Below are positions 1-11,537 of a stretch of 64,000 nt of DNA, piece by piece. Source of the DNA: Tribonema minus. Its lineage: Eukaryota; Sar; Xanthophyceae; Tribonematales; Tribonemataceae. The translations under genes and the position numbers were made by a program. Under the pieces are notes generated by a model. It searched no databases. It was not told the DNA's origin and saw nothing but the letters and a program-made list of their open reading frames with translations. Each line of letters begins with the position of its first letter. Position 1 is the stretch's first letter. The stretch is from assembly GCA_017506865.1 (NCBI GenBank), contig JAFCMP010000457.1, forward strand, positions 682,001-746,000, written 5' to 3'.

Positions 1-3000
1 CGAATGGTCCAGGATATATTCGCGACATCTGGCCCAGCCCGGTGGACGGAGAGGCCTGGAAGCTAATAGGATCCTATGCAGCTTTCGAGCTTGCGCTGAT
101 GAGGATTGTGCCTGGAAGGAGGTTTGAAGCGACCGCCACCGCCACTGGCCATGTGTGAGTTGCAGCAATTGCTTGTAGGTTGGCTTGTCTTTGCGAGCTT
201 GGCATCGGTCAGAGCCAGACCTACTTCAGGACAGGGCATCAATGGCAGCAGAGTGGATTATTTGACCACTGTTGATGTTCATCGCACAAGCACTTGAGAC
301 ATGCCATCATACACATGAATGAGGGGCTTTTGGCGTCGCTGCAGCAGCCCTGCCTTCACCACTGCCAGCATCCATCTGTGCCAGTCGCAACAAAAGAGCT
401 AAGAGCCCTTTCGATGACAGTCTCATGAGTGTTTTGCTGAGGCAATGCCAGTTGACTGCGAGGCAATTCTTATTCACTCAAACTTCAGCAGTCGCGTATG
501 AGATACGAAGGCCTGAAAAGGCCTATATGTGTACATGGTGGGAATGTGCAGTTTTCAGCGCAGCAAAGTCAGCTACCAACTGACTGCAACGGACCGCGAA
601 GCAGCGTGGCAACATGCTTCAGCCACGAGCTGTGCCTGGCACACATTAGTGTTGCAGTGAGCCACAGGGAGTCACCCGTGGAAAAAGCAGAATGACAAAA
701 CCGTACATTACAGACATGGTCGCGCGGGGCTCATTGGCCCGTGTTGTGATGGATCAAAACTGCCGCTGATAGTGGCATAACGGCTTTTGTTGCGGGCGCA
801 TTGCGCAACTGCTCAACTAAACTTCAAGTACCTGCCCCCGTGCCGCATAGGCACATGAGTGTAGAAATACCATGTATAGTGTGCACATGGCGGCTTGGTT
901 GTACAGCAGCTGCTCTGCATTTCAATGATTTCATCAAGATGCATGCGGCGTGCGCACACCTCATCGAAAGCAGCACGGCAACAGCAATGCGCCCTCCCTG
1001 CCCCTCCTTTTAAATTCTCACAAGCCGCGTCCCTCCACCTTCTGTGCGCACATTGCCCAGCTTGCATCCCCCTTGCAACCGACCCCCCTTGCGCAGCAAA
1101 GTGTCCCCAGGCCCACGACATGGCAGCTCCTGTTTCGGAATTCTGTCCGTACGTGCTTCCTTCTGAAGCCACAGTGGCACTCAGCGCCAACGCGCCATTG
1201 CGCCCCGCGAGTGGCACCCCCCTCACCCCCCCCCCCCCACCACCACCATGCGCATGCGCAGGCCAGTGTACAGGTGCAGTGGCATGGTGTCGCCCTTCAC
1301 CGCAACTTCATGTCCTCTTCGCTGAAGTCTCCCCCATAACCCCCCAACCCTTTCCGCCCCCCCGCCCTCCACGCCGGTCTACAAGGCCAACGGCATGGCG
1401 TCCTTCGCCCTCACGCTCGCCGCGTACGCGCTGCTCGTCGCGGCGGGGTGTCCCCCTTCGACGCAACTCTATGTCCTCATCGCTCAACTCCCCCCCTATA
1501 ACCCCCCCCGCCCCCCATAACCCATAACCCCCCCAACCCCCCCCCCACAGGCCCGTCTACAAGGCCAACGGCATGGCGTCCTTCGCCATCACGCTCGCCG
1601 CGTACGCGCTCCTCGTCGCAGCGGGCTGGGACAGCGGCGTCGTCTACGACAAGCTCGGTGAGATCCTCTCGGGGCTGTGCGTCTTCTCGCTCGCCTTCTG
1701 CGCGGCGCTGTACTTCAAGGGCCTCTACGCGCCGTCGACGCGCGACTCCGGCACGAACGGCGCGGGCCCCCTGAAAGACTACTTCTGGGGGACGGAGCTG
1801 TACCCGCGCGTCCTCGGCTGGGACGTGAAGCAGTTCACTAACTGCCGCTTCGGCATGATGTTCTGGGCGGTCGGGCTGCTGTGCTACGCGCACCGCCAGG
1901 CGCGCGAGCACGGCGCCGTGAGCGACTCCATGGCCGTGTCCGTGCTGCTCCAGCTCGTGTACATCGCCAAGTTCTTCCACTGGGAGATGGGCTACATGTG
2001 CACCATGGACATACAGCACGACCGCGCGGGCTACTACATCTGCTGGGGGTGCCTCGTGTGGGTGCCGAGCGTGTACACGTCGGCAGGTGAGCGGAGGGGC
2101 GCGGGGGGGGGGGGGGGGGGGGGGGTGAACGCGCATTGAATTCATGCGCGAGGGATGGATGCCATTTGTGCAGTGCGGGGGGGTGGGGGGGGCGCATCGG
2201 GCACCGCGCGAACTGTTGGCATTCACGCGGGAAGCTGCGTTGAGGTTGGGTCTAGCACAGCCTGATGATGATGGCATGTGTTTGCTGAGCATGGGAGCCT
2301 TGTGCTTAGCTCGTGGTGCTGGCGGCGCAGGCCATCAGTGGATCACGTTGTTCAATGAGCTTGTGGTGGGCTGTGGGTTCTCTCTATCGCAGGCACGCAA
2401 AGACCCCAGCACGGCAACTTCACATTTGTTGTCACTGTTGCCACTTGTGTCCTGGCATCTGGTGGCGCGCAAGAGCGCGGACTATTCCCAGTCCCCCGCC
2501 CCTCCCCGCCTGCCTCTGCTAGCTGTCAGCGACAGGAGCCACTGTTGTGCACGTGCTGCATGTAGAGCCTTGTACACCGTAGGCACTTTAGTTGTTCATG
2601 TCACACGCAAGCCGCGCATCTCCTCAGTCAATCCAGTCTCTGTCAAGTACTGGAGCAATCCGCTGGTGATACGGCAGCTCTCTGCCTGCAGCGGCAACTA
2701 CTGATCTCAGCCCCCCCTCCCCCCCCCCCCTTCCCCCCCCCCGCCCGCCCCCCCGCGCAGGCATGTACCTCACGCGCCACCCCGTGCACCTCGGCGCGCC
2801 GCTCGCGCTCGCAATCACTGCCGCCGGCATCGCGTGCATCTGGGCCAACTACGACGCGGACCGCCAGCGCCAGCACTTCCGCGCGGTCGGCGGGCGCTGC
2901 GCCATCTGGGGGCGCCCCGCGGAGGCGATCGAGGCGACGTACGACAACGGCCGCGGCGGCACCTCGCGCTCGCTGCTGCTGTGCAGCGGCTGGTGGGGGC

Positions 3001-4022
3001 TCTCGCGCCACTTCCACTACGTCACAGAGGTGAGTCGATTGCATTTTTGTGTGTGCAGGAGGGGGGGGGGGGGGGGGGCGTGGTCTTGCTCGATGCTGCC
3101 GCGGGGGCAGACGTGGCTACACAGTGGGTCGATTGGGGTTTTGCGTGTGCAGGAGGGGGGGGGGAGTAGCGGGGTGTTGCGTTATCCTGCCGCGGGGGCA
3201 CACGCGGCTACGCTCCACTGCCTTGCAGGCGCGTACGTCAGTAGGTGGTGCTGTTGGTCTGTGTGGGTATGTGTGTGTGGGGGGGGAGGGGGATAGCGGG
3301 GCGTGGTGTTGCTCAATGCCGCTGCGGGGGCAGACGCGCCTATGTTCCGCTGCCTTGTAGGTGCATGCATCAGTAAGGAAACGGTCTTGGGCGGTGGCAG
3401 TAAGCCATGGCTCTCGTGCTGCACACACCAGCAAGGTCATTCGCCCTGTTGCCCGCACGTGCGGCCAGGGACGCTTCTGCTGCCGCACAACATTGCAGGC
3501 GCGCGCAGACGGTCACCTTGGCCTATTTTTCTATTCTCTTTCAAGGCAAACAGTCTACAGAACTCATGCATCCTCGCCCACCTTGAGGCCCGCTCAGTGC
3601 CAATGATTGCTGATGACGAACGCCTGGTGCCTACTCTGCTCCCACAGATTCGTCAGCAATTTCCCATCATGCCGGCACAGTTCGCTTGTCGCCAACATGA
3701 CCATGGCCGCTGTTCGGTCTCTGCCCTTGCGCCTGTAATCAGATCTCAATCATTCTTCAACTTCAACACTGATCTTCAACTCATGCCATACTCGCCACGC
3801 TGGTCGGCCCGCGCTCCACTCCCGCAGATCTCGTCGGCATTCCTGTGGAGCGTTCCGGCGCTGTTCCACAACGCGGCGCCGTACTTCTACGTCGTCTTCC
3901 TCGTCATCCTGCTGGTGGACCGCGCGTACCGCGACGACGTGCGCTGCCGCGGCAAGTACGGAAAGTTCTGGGACCAGTACTGCCAGCGCGTGCCGTACAA
4001 GATCATTCCCGGCGTCCTCTGA
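1..4022 (+). CDS. DHCR7: 7-dehydrocholesterol (sterol delta-7) reductase, 5' partial
   Basis: Reduces the C7-C8 double bond of delta-5,7 sterols with NADPH in the ER membrane, a late step of sterol synthesis. Four exons can be placed: <1-154, 1551-2086, 2761-3029 and 3828-4022; phases 2, 1 and 0 agree at the three introns. The reading begins inside the protein (GYIRDIWPSP), so the amino terminus lies upstream of the window. Family hallmarks are PVYKANGMASF at the start of exon 2, the sterol-reductase motif SGWWGLSRHFHYV ending exon 3, and a carboxyl end with RGKYGKFWDQYC and VPYKIIPGVL, closest to plant DWF5. Several hydrophobic membrane segments are evident. Introns 1 and 3 carry tandem repeats, described separately; introns 1 and 2 end in almost pure C tracts. 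Delta-14 sterol reductase is the main alternative, but the DWF5-like tail favours DHCR7. Confidence 0.92.
1288..1607 (+). repeat. Tandem duplication of a 3' splice region in DHCR7 intron 1
   Basis: Two diverged copies of a unit of about 160 bp lie head to tail (about 1288-1447 and 1448-1607). Each holds the intron end, a C-rich tract and the first codons of exon 2 (coding VYKANGMASFA). The second copy is the functional one, with CAG before 1551. The first has lost the AG at the matching place and is therefore a pseudo-exon start inside the intron. Confidence 0.85.
3040..3370 (+). repeat. Three-copy tandem repeat in DHCR7 intron 3
   Basis: Three diverged copies of a unit of roughly 110-120 bp. 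Each has a GTGTG(TG)CAG-like start, a run of G, and a conserved core GCCG(C)GGGGGCA followed by an 'acgcggctacg'-like stretch. Copies end in CAG or TAG, so the array contains several splice-acceptor-like sites far upstream of the true acceptor at 3827. Confidence 0.7.
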
Positions 4023-4503
4023 GCGTTGTGCTCTGGCGAGGCCCCGTTGTGTGGATGTGCCCCCTTCTGCAGCTGGCAGCGGTCGGGCGCATCGCAACCT
4101 GTGGGTCACGCCAAGCGTGCAGAATGGCTGCGGCATGTCGCTTGCAGCATCAGGTAGCATCCGATGCGGAGTGGTCAGGTAGGCAAGGGCATGAGGAGCG
4201 CCGATGTGCTCTCGCAGGTTGAGCCGCTGGGCACGTCACACGTAGCAGTTACTCTTGTCCGGTGTGACTTTTAAGACGTGTTATGTGCGTGGCCGCCGGT
4301 TTTGGCAGGGGGCCTGTACCGCTGCATGATATAGGCGCAGTACGCTTGCGCGGTGCGCATTGATTTGTGTTTCACACACGCATTAAATTCAACGTTTACG
4401 TGGCACCCTTGTTGCCCTGCCACATTGTGTCGTCATGACAAAGTCATGCGGCTTGCACTTTTGATGACAATGCACTTGCAAAGTGTCAAAGATGTCTGCT
4501 GCT

Positions 4504-4566
4504 GCATCATTGAACTGTTGCAGTGGGGCTGCGTGTGCATCATTGAACTGCTGCAGTGGGGGCTGA
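4504..4566 (+). repeat. 34-bp tandem duplication
   Basis: Two nearly identical copies of GCATCATTGAACTG(T/C)TGCAG plus a G-rich tail, 34 bp apart. No coding role is visible. Confidence 0.8.
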
Positions 4567-5150
4567 GTGTGCAATCCAGACGTCTTGCAGACGCGCGTAG
4601 TGTGTTTGTGAAGCAACGTGGTATTGAAGTTCAACGCCTTTTCGTGTCCACTCGCTGCTTGCTGAACAGTGGCATCAAAGACATTCGTCCAGCATCACAT
4701 GGCCATGTTAGCACTCTATCAATGGGTTGAGGCCCTACAGGGGCGGTGTCTACCAAAGGAGAGAGCTCCATCAAATGTGCTTCAGCGCAACTGCTTGAAT
4801 GTTGCAATATGACTTGGACTTGCAGTACTGGTTCCACCGGGCATGCAAAAATAAGCTAGGCTACATGCCAGTCGCGTGGATCTGCTTGTGGGCTTGCACT
4901 TGCTCACATGTAGACGCTACAAGGGGGGAGTGGACAAACTTATTTAATATGAGGCCCGGTTTTGAAAAAATAATGACCTTCAATGCATCATTATCTGCAC
5001 ACACACAAACACACACACTGTGTCCACTGCATACTGTGACTTCAACATCACCCCACCATCAGGCCGTGGATGACACCGTTTGCACGCACTGTAAATGCAC
5101 CTAACAGGTGGTTTTTAGAAGCAGGCATTTGCTTTGAAGGCATGGCATAC

Positions 5151-5270
5151 GTTCTCACAGCACACCTGCAAAACTTCAACCATTGAAAAAGTCAGTAGCA
5201 TTGACACAAACGTTCTCACAGAACACATGCAACACTTAAACCATTGCTGAAGTCAGCAACATTGACGCAC
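5151..5270 (+). repeat. 61-bp tandem duplication
   Basis: Two diverged copies, about 5151-5211 and 5212-5270, each opening with GTTCTCACAG and ending in a 'gtcag(t/c)a(g/a)cattgac' stretch. The first copy contains the AACTTCAA octamer that recurs through the window. Confidence 0.8.
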
Positions 5271-7771
5271 TGCACATTGCCTCTTCTTGCAATCCTTGAA
5301 AGCACATGTGCACCTGGAGTATGCTACATTCCTTTGTGCTTAGTTCAGAGTGGTGTTGATTCCCAAACGTCCGTCCAACAAACTTAATGGTCAGTTTGAT
5401 CAGTGCCATATTGCGTTCAACAAATGCACCACCACAACCCCAGCGCACCCAGCACCTGCAAATAACCCTTTACTCCGTGTGCAGCAACTGGGACGCTATT
5501 ACTGATTCCACAGAAATGTGTCTTGCTGTCATTCCCAGCCACCGTGAGCGTGCAAACCCAGCACAAGCTGAGCCCTGCGATGGTTGAAAGGCAGCTGTGC
5601 AGTGATCTGTATCAAGGCATCCTCAAGTGACCGCGAGGCAATGTGTCATAGATCTGACATTGCAATGCAGGGCATTGCAGGTGTGGCTCAGTGCCTCGCA
5701 AGACAACAAGCAACACCATTGTGCAAACACATGATGAATCACAGTCTAATGGATATTGGATTGACAAGAAGCACCCTGAAACCAGCAAAATCACCTAGGA
5801 ACCTACAGAGGCATGACTCCAGCAATGCACGGGCGGCGCCTACTGATGACGCACTGCCACATCTACAGGTCAACAAAGCTGGGTTGCAAACTACACCTAT
5901 AGCCAAGGCAAGATTGGCTGCCATTGAATGTCTACCAGATGAAGCTGTGTATGCATTACTCATTAGCGAATACCTATCCGAAAGTCCAGCAGCTTATGCG
6001 GGTGTGTCTATGCAAGCGTCTGCCCGTCTCAGGCTCCAGCAGCTTTGCGTGTAGTCTTCACAGAGTCATCTCTGTCCGTAGCCGCTTCCAATCAACAATG
6101 TCCAAGCCCAGTGCGCCCATTTCTCTCTGCTCACACAAAAGGCGTTCTCGTCTGAATATTGAACGTTGTCATAAGTGGCCCAACAGAGTCAAGCGTATGC
6201 ATACATCAGTATGCTGTGCTGTCACAGCACAACAACTAAGATGGATGCACTTGAGCAAGCAATGAACTCTAATGACATCATGTATGTGCAGGCAATACTG
6301 ATGTACACACTGTGTCAACATATGCCTTCATTAGCGACAAAGAAGTTGCCAGTTGAGCTGCAAAGAACTACCCACAACGATTGATAGCATCATACAGTGC
6401 AGGGGCTACAACGACTAGTCATCCAACCATGCCGTTGGCTTTGTCGCTATTGCTACTGTAGGTTGCTGATAGCTCAGCAAAAGTTGCTTGTCAAGCTAAA
6501 CTCCGTCTACTTGGACATGCAGTGCCTCATAGATGAACCAGCGGCTCAAACTTATTACATTGCATGTTGCACAGAGCCCTGAGCAAGCATCGCACGACAG
6601 GAGCCGCATATGCGCATGAGGCAGTGAACCAGCTGCTGCTCACACAATGTCGACGCCCTTGACTTATGGCGACTCAGCACCTTTGTGATGAGATTCCACA
6701 ATGCATACATATGTAACGCAGGCAGCTGCTAACTGTGAGGCCGGCACGACGCGAACTGCATGCGGTTGATTCACTTACAACTGGCGCCTAGCGTCCGCGC
6801 CTGATCCAAAAAGCACAAAGTCCCTCCGTTCCAAGCAGCGAGGCAACGCGCAACACAGCAGCAGCAAGTCCGTCCCGACACCAGCCAGCAGCGGGCACCA
6901 GCGCACAGCAGCATGCACTCTCTGTTGTATTCTCCTGTTGTACACGAACCTCCGTCCCGCTGCGCCTCAGAGCAGCCAGCAGCACGCGACACCCCTCCCG
7001 TCACCGCCACTGCGCGCAGCCGCTGCGGCCGCCGCGGCGGCACCTGTCTGACACCACGCACGGTTCGCTTTGAGACCCGGCAACAGGGCGTGAAAACGCG
7101 TGTGCACGCATGCACACGCACGTACACAGGACACAGACGGCAAACATCGCGCGCAGCACAGCAGCGGCAGAGCAAAACGATAAGAGAGCCCTGACGCCGT
7201 TCGCAAGCGCCGGCCGGCAATGCGCCGCTGCCTGCCGCGCACTGCCGCCTTGCCTGCAGCTTCTGCGCTGGCACCGGATAGGCACAGCCGCATCCTGTCT
7301 CCCTCCTTGCTGTACGCCTCCTAGTCTCCTACGTGACACTCCGAATCCACTCCGAATCCTTGGGCCGCCGCAGCTTAGCGCCGAAGCAATGCCCCTGCCC
7401 CCCCCCCCCCCCCCCCCCCCCCCCAACTCCAGTTTCCCACTGCAACAACATCAGAACAGAAAAACCACATGAAGGCAGCCGTGAGCGATTGCGATGCTGC
7501 AAACTTGAGGGCCCGGCCTCATCGCTGCACTCTCCCGCCCTCTCCCCGGTGCCGTCCTTACGATGCACCGCTGATGCATCACGTTCCGCTGCTGCTGTTC
7601 TCTCTCCGCAGCTCCCCCTGCCCCCTCCCCCCCCCCTGCCCCCCCTTCCCATGCCCACTTTGTCAATGCCCAGGCCAGCGTCAGCTTCGCCCTCCCATGC
7701 TGCCCATGTCCAGATGCGGCCGCCGCCGCTGCCGCCGCCGCTGTAGACATCCGCTGCTGCCGCGTCCCGCC

Positions 7772-10700
7772 CTACTCGTCCTCTACAGCCGCCATGTCGG
7801 CGCCCGCGCCGCCCGCCGCATCCGCCGCCTCCGCCGCGCCCGCCGCAGCGGCGCCGCTATCCTCCTCCATCCTCTCTGCGCCGCCGCCGTCGCCGTTGCT
7901 GCGCGCGGCAGCGGGGCTCGGCGAGCGCGAGCGTGACCGCGAGCTCGCGCTGCGCGAGCGGCGGCGCCGCGGCGGCGAGCGGCTGCGGCTCCTGCTGCGG
8001 CTGCTCGAGTAGCTGGCGCGGCGGCGCCGCGGCGGCGAGCGCGAGCGCGAGTCGCGCCGGCCGCCGCCGCCGCCGCCGCGCCCGCCGCTCGCGCCGCGGT
8101 GCGGCAGCACGCGTATGAAGCTGTGGTCAAAGGGGTTGCGGAACTCCGAGTCGTCGAGCTTGCGCAGGGCGTACTCCATGTCGTCGCTGTCGGCGTCGCG
8201 CAGAGGGGAGGACAGTTCGGCGGGGAGGTGCGGAGAGGGGGTGAGGGGGGCAGGGGGGGGGGCACTGCGGGATGGATGGCGCCATGCAGCAGATGCGAGG
8301 TATGCCGGTGACGGCGCCTTCAGCCGCGCCGTGTTACGTAGGTGCCAGATGCAAGCAACTGCGCAATGGCCCGAGTGGGGCAGCACTAAGACGGCATTTG
8401 CTGGGGCAACACGCGTGAGCAACACGTGAAGATGCACCGCAGATGCAACACGCACGCGTACGCGACCTACAAGACCCATCAGCTGCGCAACTGACAGGAC
8501 ACGAGACGTACAGACCCACAAACCTCTGCACGAGACCACAACATCCCATACACTCCCGACACTTCTCGCCTATAGCAGCGCGAGCGCGCATGCCCCCCAT
8601 GCGTATGTGTATGCACGTACCGCGTGTTGTAGTGCACGATGCCGCCGCCGCGGTGGTCGACGTCCGTGTACACGACGTCGCCCGCCTTGCGCATGTGGTC
8701 CTTGAGGTCCTGCCAGCTGGCGCTCGGCGGCAGGCCCGTCACGATGACGCGCCACTCCGTCTGCCGCCCGCCGCCCATGGGCTGGCCTGCGCGGCGCGGC
8801 GCGCGCGAGAGAGAGGGAGACCCGCGGCGGCGCGCAGCAGGTGTGAGGGGCAAATGCTGCTGTAGAGTGTTTTCTGTGCGAAGACTTGACCAACTCCGGC
8901 GCTGTCAGAGGCGGCGGCGACGGCGCGTGCGCAAGCAGCGGCGCGTGAATGTCTCGAGACGGTGTACGAAGCTCATGGCAGCGCGCACACCAGCAGCAGC
9001 AGGTGTGAGGGACGTGCATGCTGACATGCATACGCTGCTGTAGAACGAATGGCGGGCGAGGGCGTGCAGCGACTCCGGCGCCATCTGCGCCAGCGGCGGC
9101 GCCTTTGGGCGGCGCCTGTGCCAGCGGCGGCGCTTCAACGTCCCAAAGCGACGTGCCAGACTCGCAGCAGCGCGCAATGCAGCGGGCAGCAGCGGGCTCG
9201 AGCGCGCCGACGGCGGCGCAGCGGCAGATGCGGACGCATGCGCAGCGCGGCAGCATGCACGTGCATCTCCAGTGCGCTGGAGCTGCTGTTGCCATTGTGG
9301 CACAGGCCCGAGGCGATCTGTGCGTATCCCGAGGGAGTCAGCGCGTCTGACACAGCGTACTGCGAGAACTGACATACACGCTGCGGGCAGGACGCAGCGG
9401 CATAGTGCTGTGCACAGAACGCACTGCAGCGCTTAACAGTGACGGGCCGATGGACAGACGATAGACAATACAGAGCAGGAACAGACCGCACGCACGCGAG
9501 AGGGGGGGCGCGGGCGGTGCAGGCACGCGCGTTCGCACGAGAACACGCCAGTGTACAGAGTTCACAGCAGCGAGCCACACCACACGCACCTCCGCCTCCC
9601 GCGCCACCGCGGCCTCCCTCGGGGCCTCCTAAAGGGTGGCAACGTTTTGGGGTGAGAGTGGGGGCAGCGAGAGGTGTCACAGGGCCTTCGTGCATGCATA
9701 CGTGCATGCGGCTGGGTCCTTCGTGTGCTCCCCCCCCTGATCAGGGTACGTTCCACATGTTTGTGCACCTGGTGCTACTCACCTGCTCAGTAGCATGATG
9801 TTTCAGCAGTAAGTTGCTGATTTGAAGCATAGGCAATGACCCCCCCCCTCCCCCCCTCGACAGCTTGCCAGTGACCGACCGCGCTACCACGCACTTCATC
9901 ACTGCCGGCAGCATGCAGCATGTGAGCAACACTGCAAACAGACGCGTTTGGCAGCTCCCAGCATCAGCCGGTCAGCGTTGGCGGGCATACGCGGCTTGCT
10001 CACCACTGTTGAAGTAGTGGATACCCTCCTGCACTACCGTCCTTCGGGTTAACTGGCCACTGCAGCACCAAAGTTCAATCCGCTGCTTCCACACTGACAG
10101 CAGCAGCTCGCCGTCCGACCAAGCTCAGCAGCTACGCCAACACTGCCATCCACTGCCCTACTCGCTCCATCACGATACCCCCCATTCCCCTCTGGCCCCC
10201 CTCCCTGGGATGGCCGTTGAAACCTCAGTGCGCGAAGTCTCGCGTACCTCTCATACCTCCAAAGCCCCCACGGCCGCCCATGCCCGGCGGTCCCCGCGCG
10301 CCACGCGCCAGCTCCACGCGCAGCCGCTCGCCATCCATTTCATAGCCATCGCGCGCTCGCACGGCATCCTCGGCATCGCGGACGTCGTCGAAGGCTACGA
10401 ACGCGAATGCCGGCGGGCGCGCCGGAGTCTTGAGGTCGATGTCACGGATGCGCCCAAACTTGTAGAAGAGGTCCTGTAGAGGCACAGATGCGGGCACGGT
10501 CGAGAGTGTGGTGAGCGATGGGGCAAAGCCGGGTGCAGCACTGAGGGCGAGCCAAGTAGGCAGGCACCGAGGTTTCAACACATTGACGAGCGTCACTGGG
10601 CTGAACGCCAATGAGTTCGCTGAGAAAGCCAGCTGATGGATGTACATCGTTGATCACCAGACGCCTGCACAACAAGGCGATCCTGGTTGTGGCAAGCGGT

Positions 10701-10982
10701 GCCAACGAAGTGATAAGTGCAGAGATACGACAACGACACCTTGCAAAGTCCTGAAGCCTCAAGCGAACGAACATCAACTGAGACGATGACATCAGCGCGA
10801 AGTGAGAGCAAAGCTCGTGAAATCTGAACGAGAACAGATTCGAGCATTGGGGCTTGCCACTACCATCCCAGCAAAATTAGGTGTTCTGGAGCAAAGTGAT
10901 GATATGGCGAATCCAGTGAACTTACCTCGACATCCTTCTCCCTCACATTCATAGGCAGGTTGCCTACGTACACTCGAGCCAT
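7772..10982 (-). CDS. SRSF1: SR splicing factor, SRSF1/SR34 type
   Basis: Nuclear pre-mRNA splicing factor that binds exonic enhancers through its RRMs and recruits the spliceosome through its RS tail. Four exons: 10982-10926, 10473-10248, 8786-8621 and 8186-7772. Phases 0, 1 and 2 fit throughout, giving 287 residues. RRM1 starts at the initiator ([10 protein letters not shown]) and continues [15 protein letters not shown], with RNP1-like FAFVAFDD. A Gly-rich linker follows, then the pseudo-RRM with the signature SWQDLKDHM, which defines the SRSF1 subfamily. The last exon has [10 protein letters not shown] and an RS domain of alternating Arg-Ser, then an unusual Ala-rich acidic end. Exon 2 has two phase-equivalent donors, at 10247 and 10256, three codons apart. 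Intron 2 (8787-10247) is long and repeat-bearing. Confidence 0.95.
8838..9160 (-). repeat. 160-bp tandem duplication in SR-protein intron 2
   Basis: Two diverged copies about 160 bp apart. Both begin GCAGGTGTGAGGG and include 'gctgctgtaga' and a 'ctccggcgc' core, then GC-rich triplets. The unit lies wholly in the intron. Confidence 0.6.
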
Positions 10983-11537
10983 CTTCTATCGCAGGATCGA
11001 GCAAGTCGGGTGTGTTGTATCGGCTCTGTTCTGGCGCTGCCCACGGTTTCCGCTAAAAAGCCGGGCACCTGTTGCAGCTCAGCGAGCCAACTGCTGCCAC
11101 TGTTGCAAACTGGAAAAGAGGGAGCGTGACGAGCTATATCTCTCCGAGCCAACTGAGGGTATCAGTAGCTGTGATCCTTCCTTCACACGAATCGATGATG
11201 GCTGAGCATCACCACGCCAGTGGATTTTGTTGAGCATCACCAGATAGAAGTTCAGCGTGTGCTGCGTGTATACATGTGGAGTGTGTAGGGCGTGAGGCAA
11301 TTGCACCTCACGAATTGCCTTAACTTGAAAGAAATGAGCATGAAAGCATGCTCAGGTCATGGCAAAACACACATCCACGAGCGACGTGCGCGGCAGAAGC
11401 AGCAGCAGCGACCTCACGTGACAACCGCATATGATTTCGCCTCTTCTCTCATTGCCCCGCGCCACCGCGCACACACCACCGATCACACACATCACACCGC
11501 ATCACACAGCAACCCCCGCAACCCCCCCCCCCCCCCC
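10983..11537. other. Intergenic gap between SR-protein 5' end and next minus-strand gene
   Basis: About 550 bp that should hold the SR-protein promoter (near 10983) and the 3' flank of the downstream minus-strand gene (near 11537). No TATA-like box or other clear signal was seen. A C run sits at 11523-11537, next to the stop codon of the neighbour. Confidence 0.4.

Larger units (their letters stand above)
4023..7771. other. Gene-poor convergent intergenic region
   Basis: This gap separates the 3' ends of DHCR7 (+) and the SR-protein gene (-). The open frames here are short, lack recognisable motifs and show no phase-consistent exon chains. It is less GC-rich than the flanking genes up to about 6700, then becomes GC-rich with a long C run at about 7390-7424. 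It contains the two short tandem repeats listed next. Confidence 0.6.

Noticed and set aside
1361-1447. Pseudo-exon start considered as an alternative DHCR7 exon
   Set aside because: The AG expected before it is missing, and the copy breaks off into C-rich intron after about 75 bases with no donor.
5584-6054. 156-residue open frame in the convergent gap
   Set aside because: No recognisable motif, no partner exons and ordinary composition for non-coding DNA of this GC.
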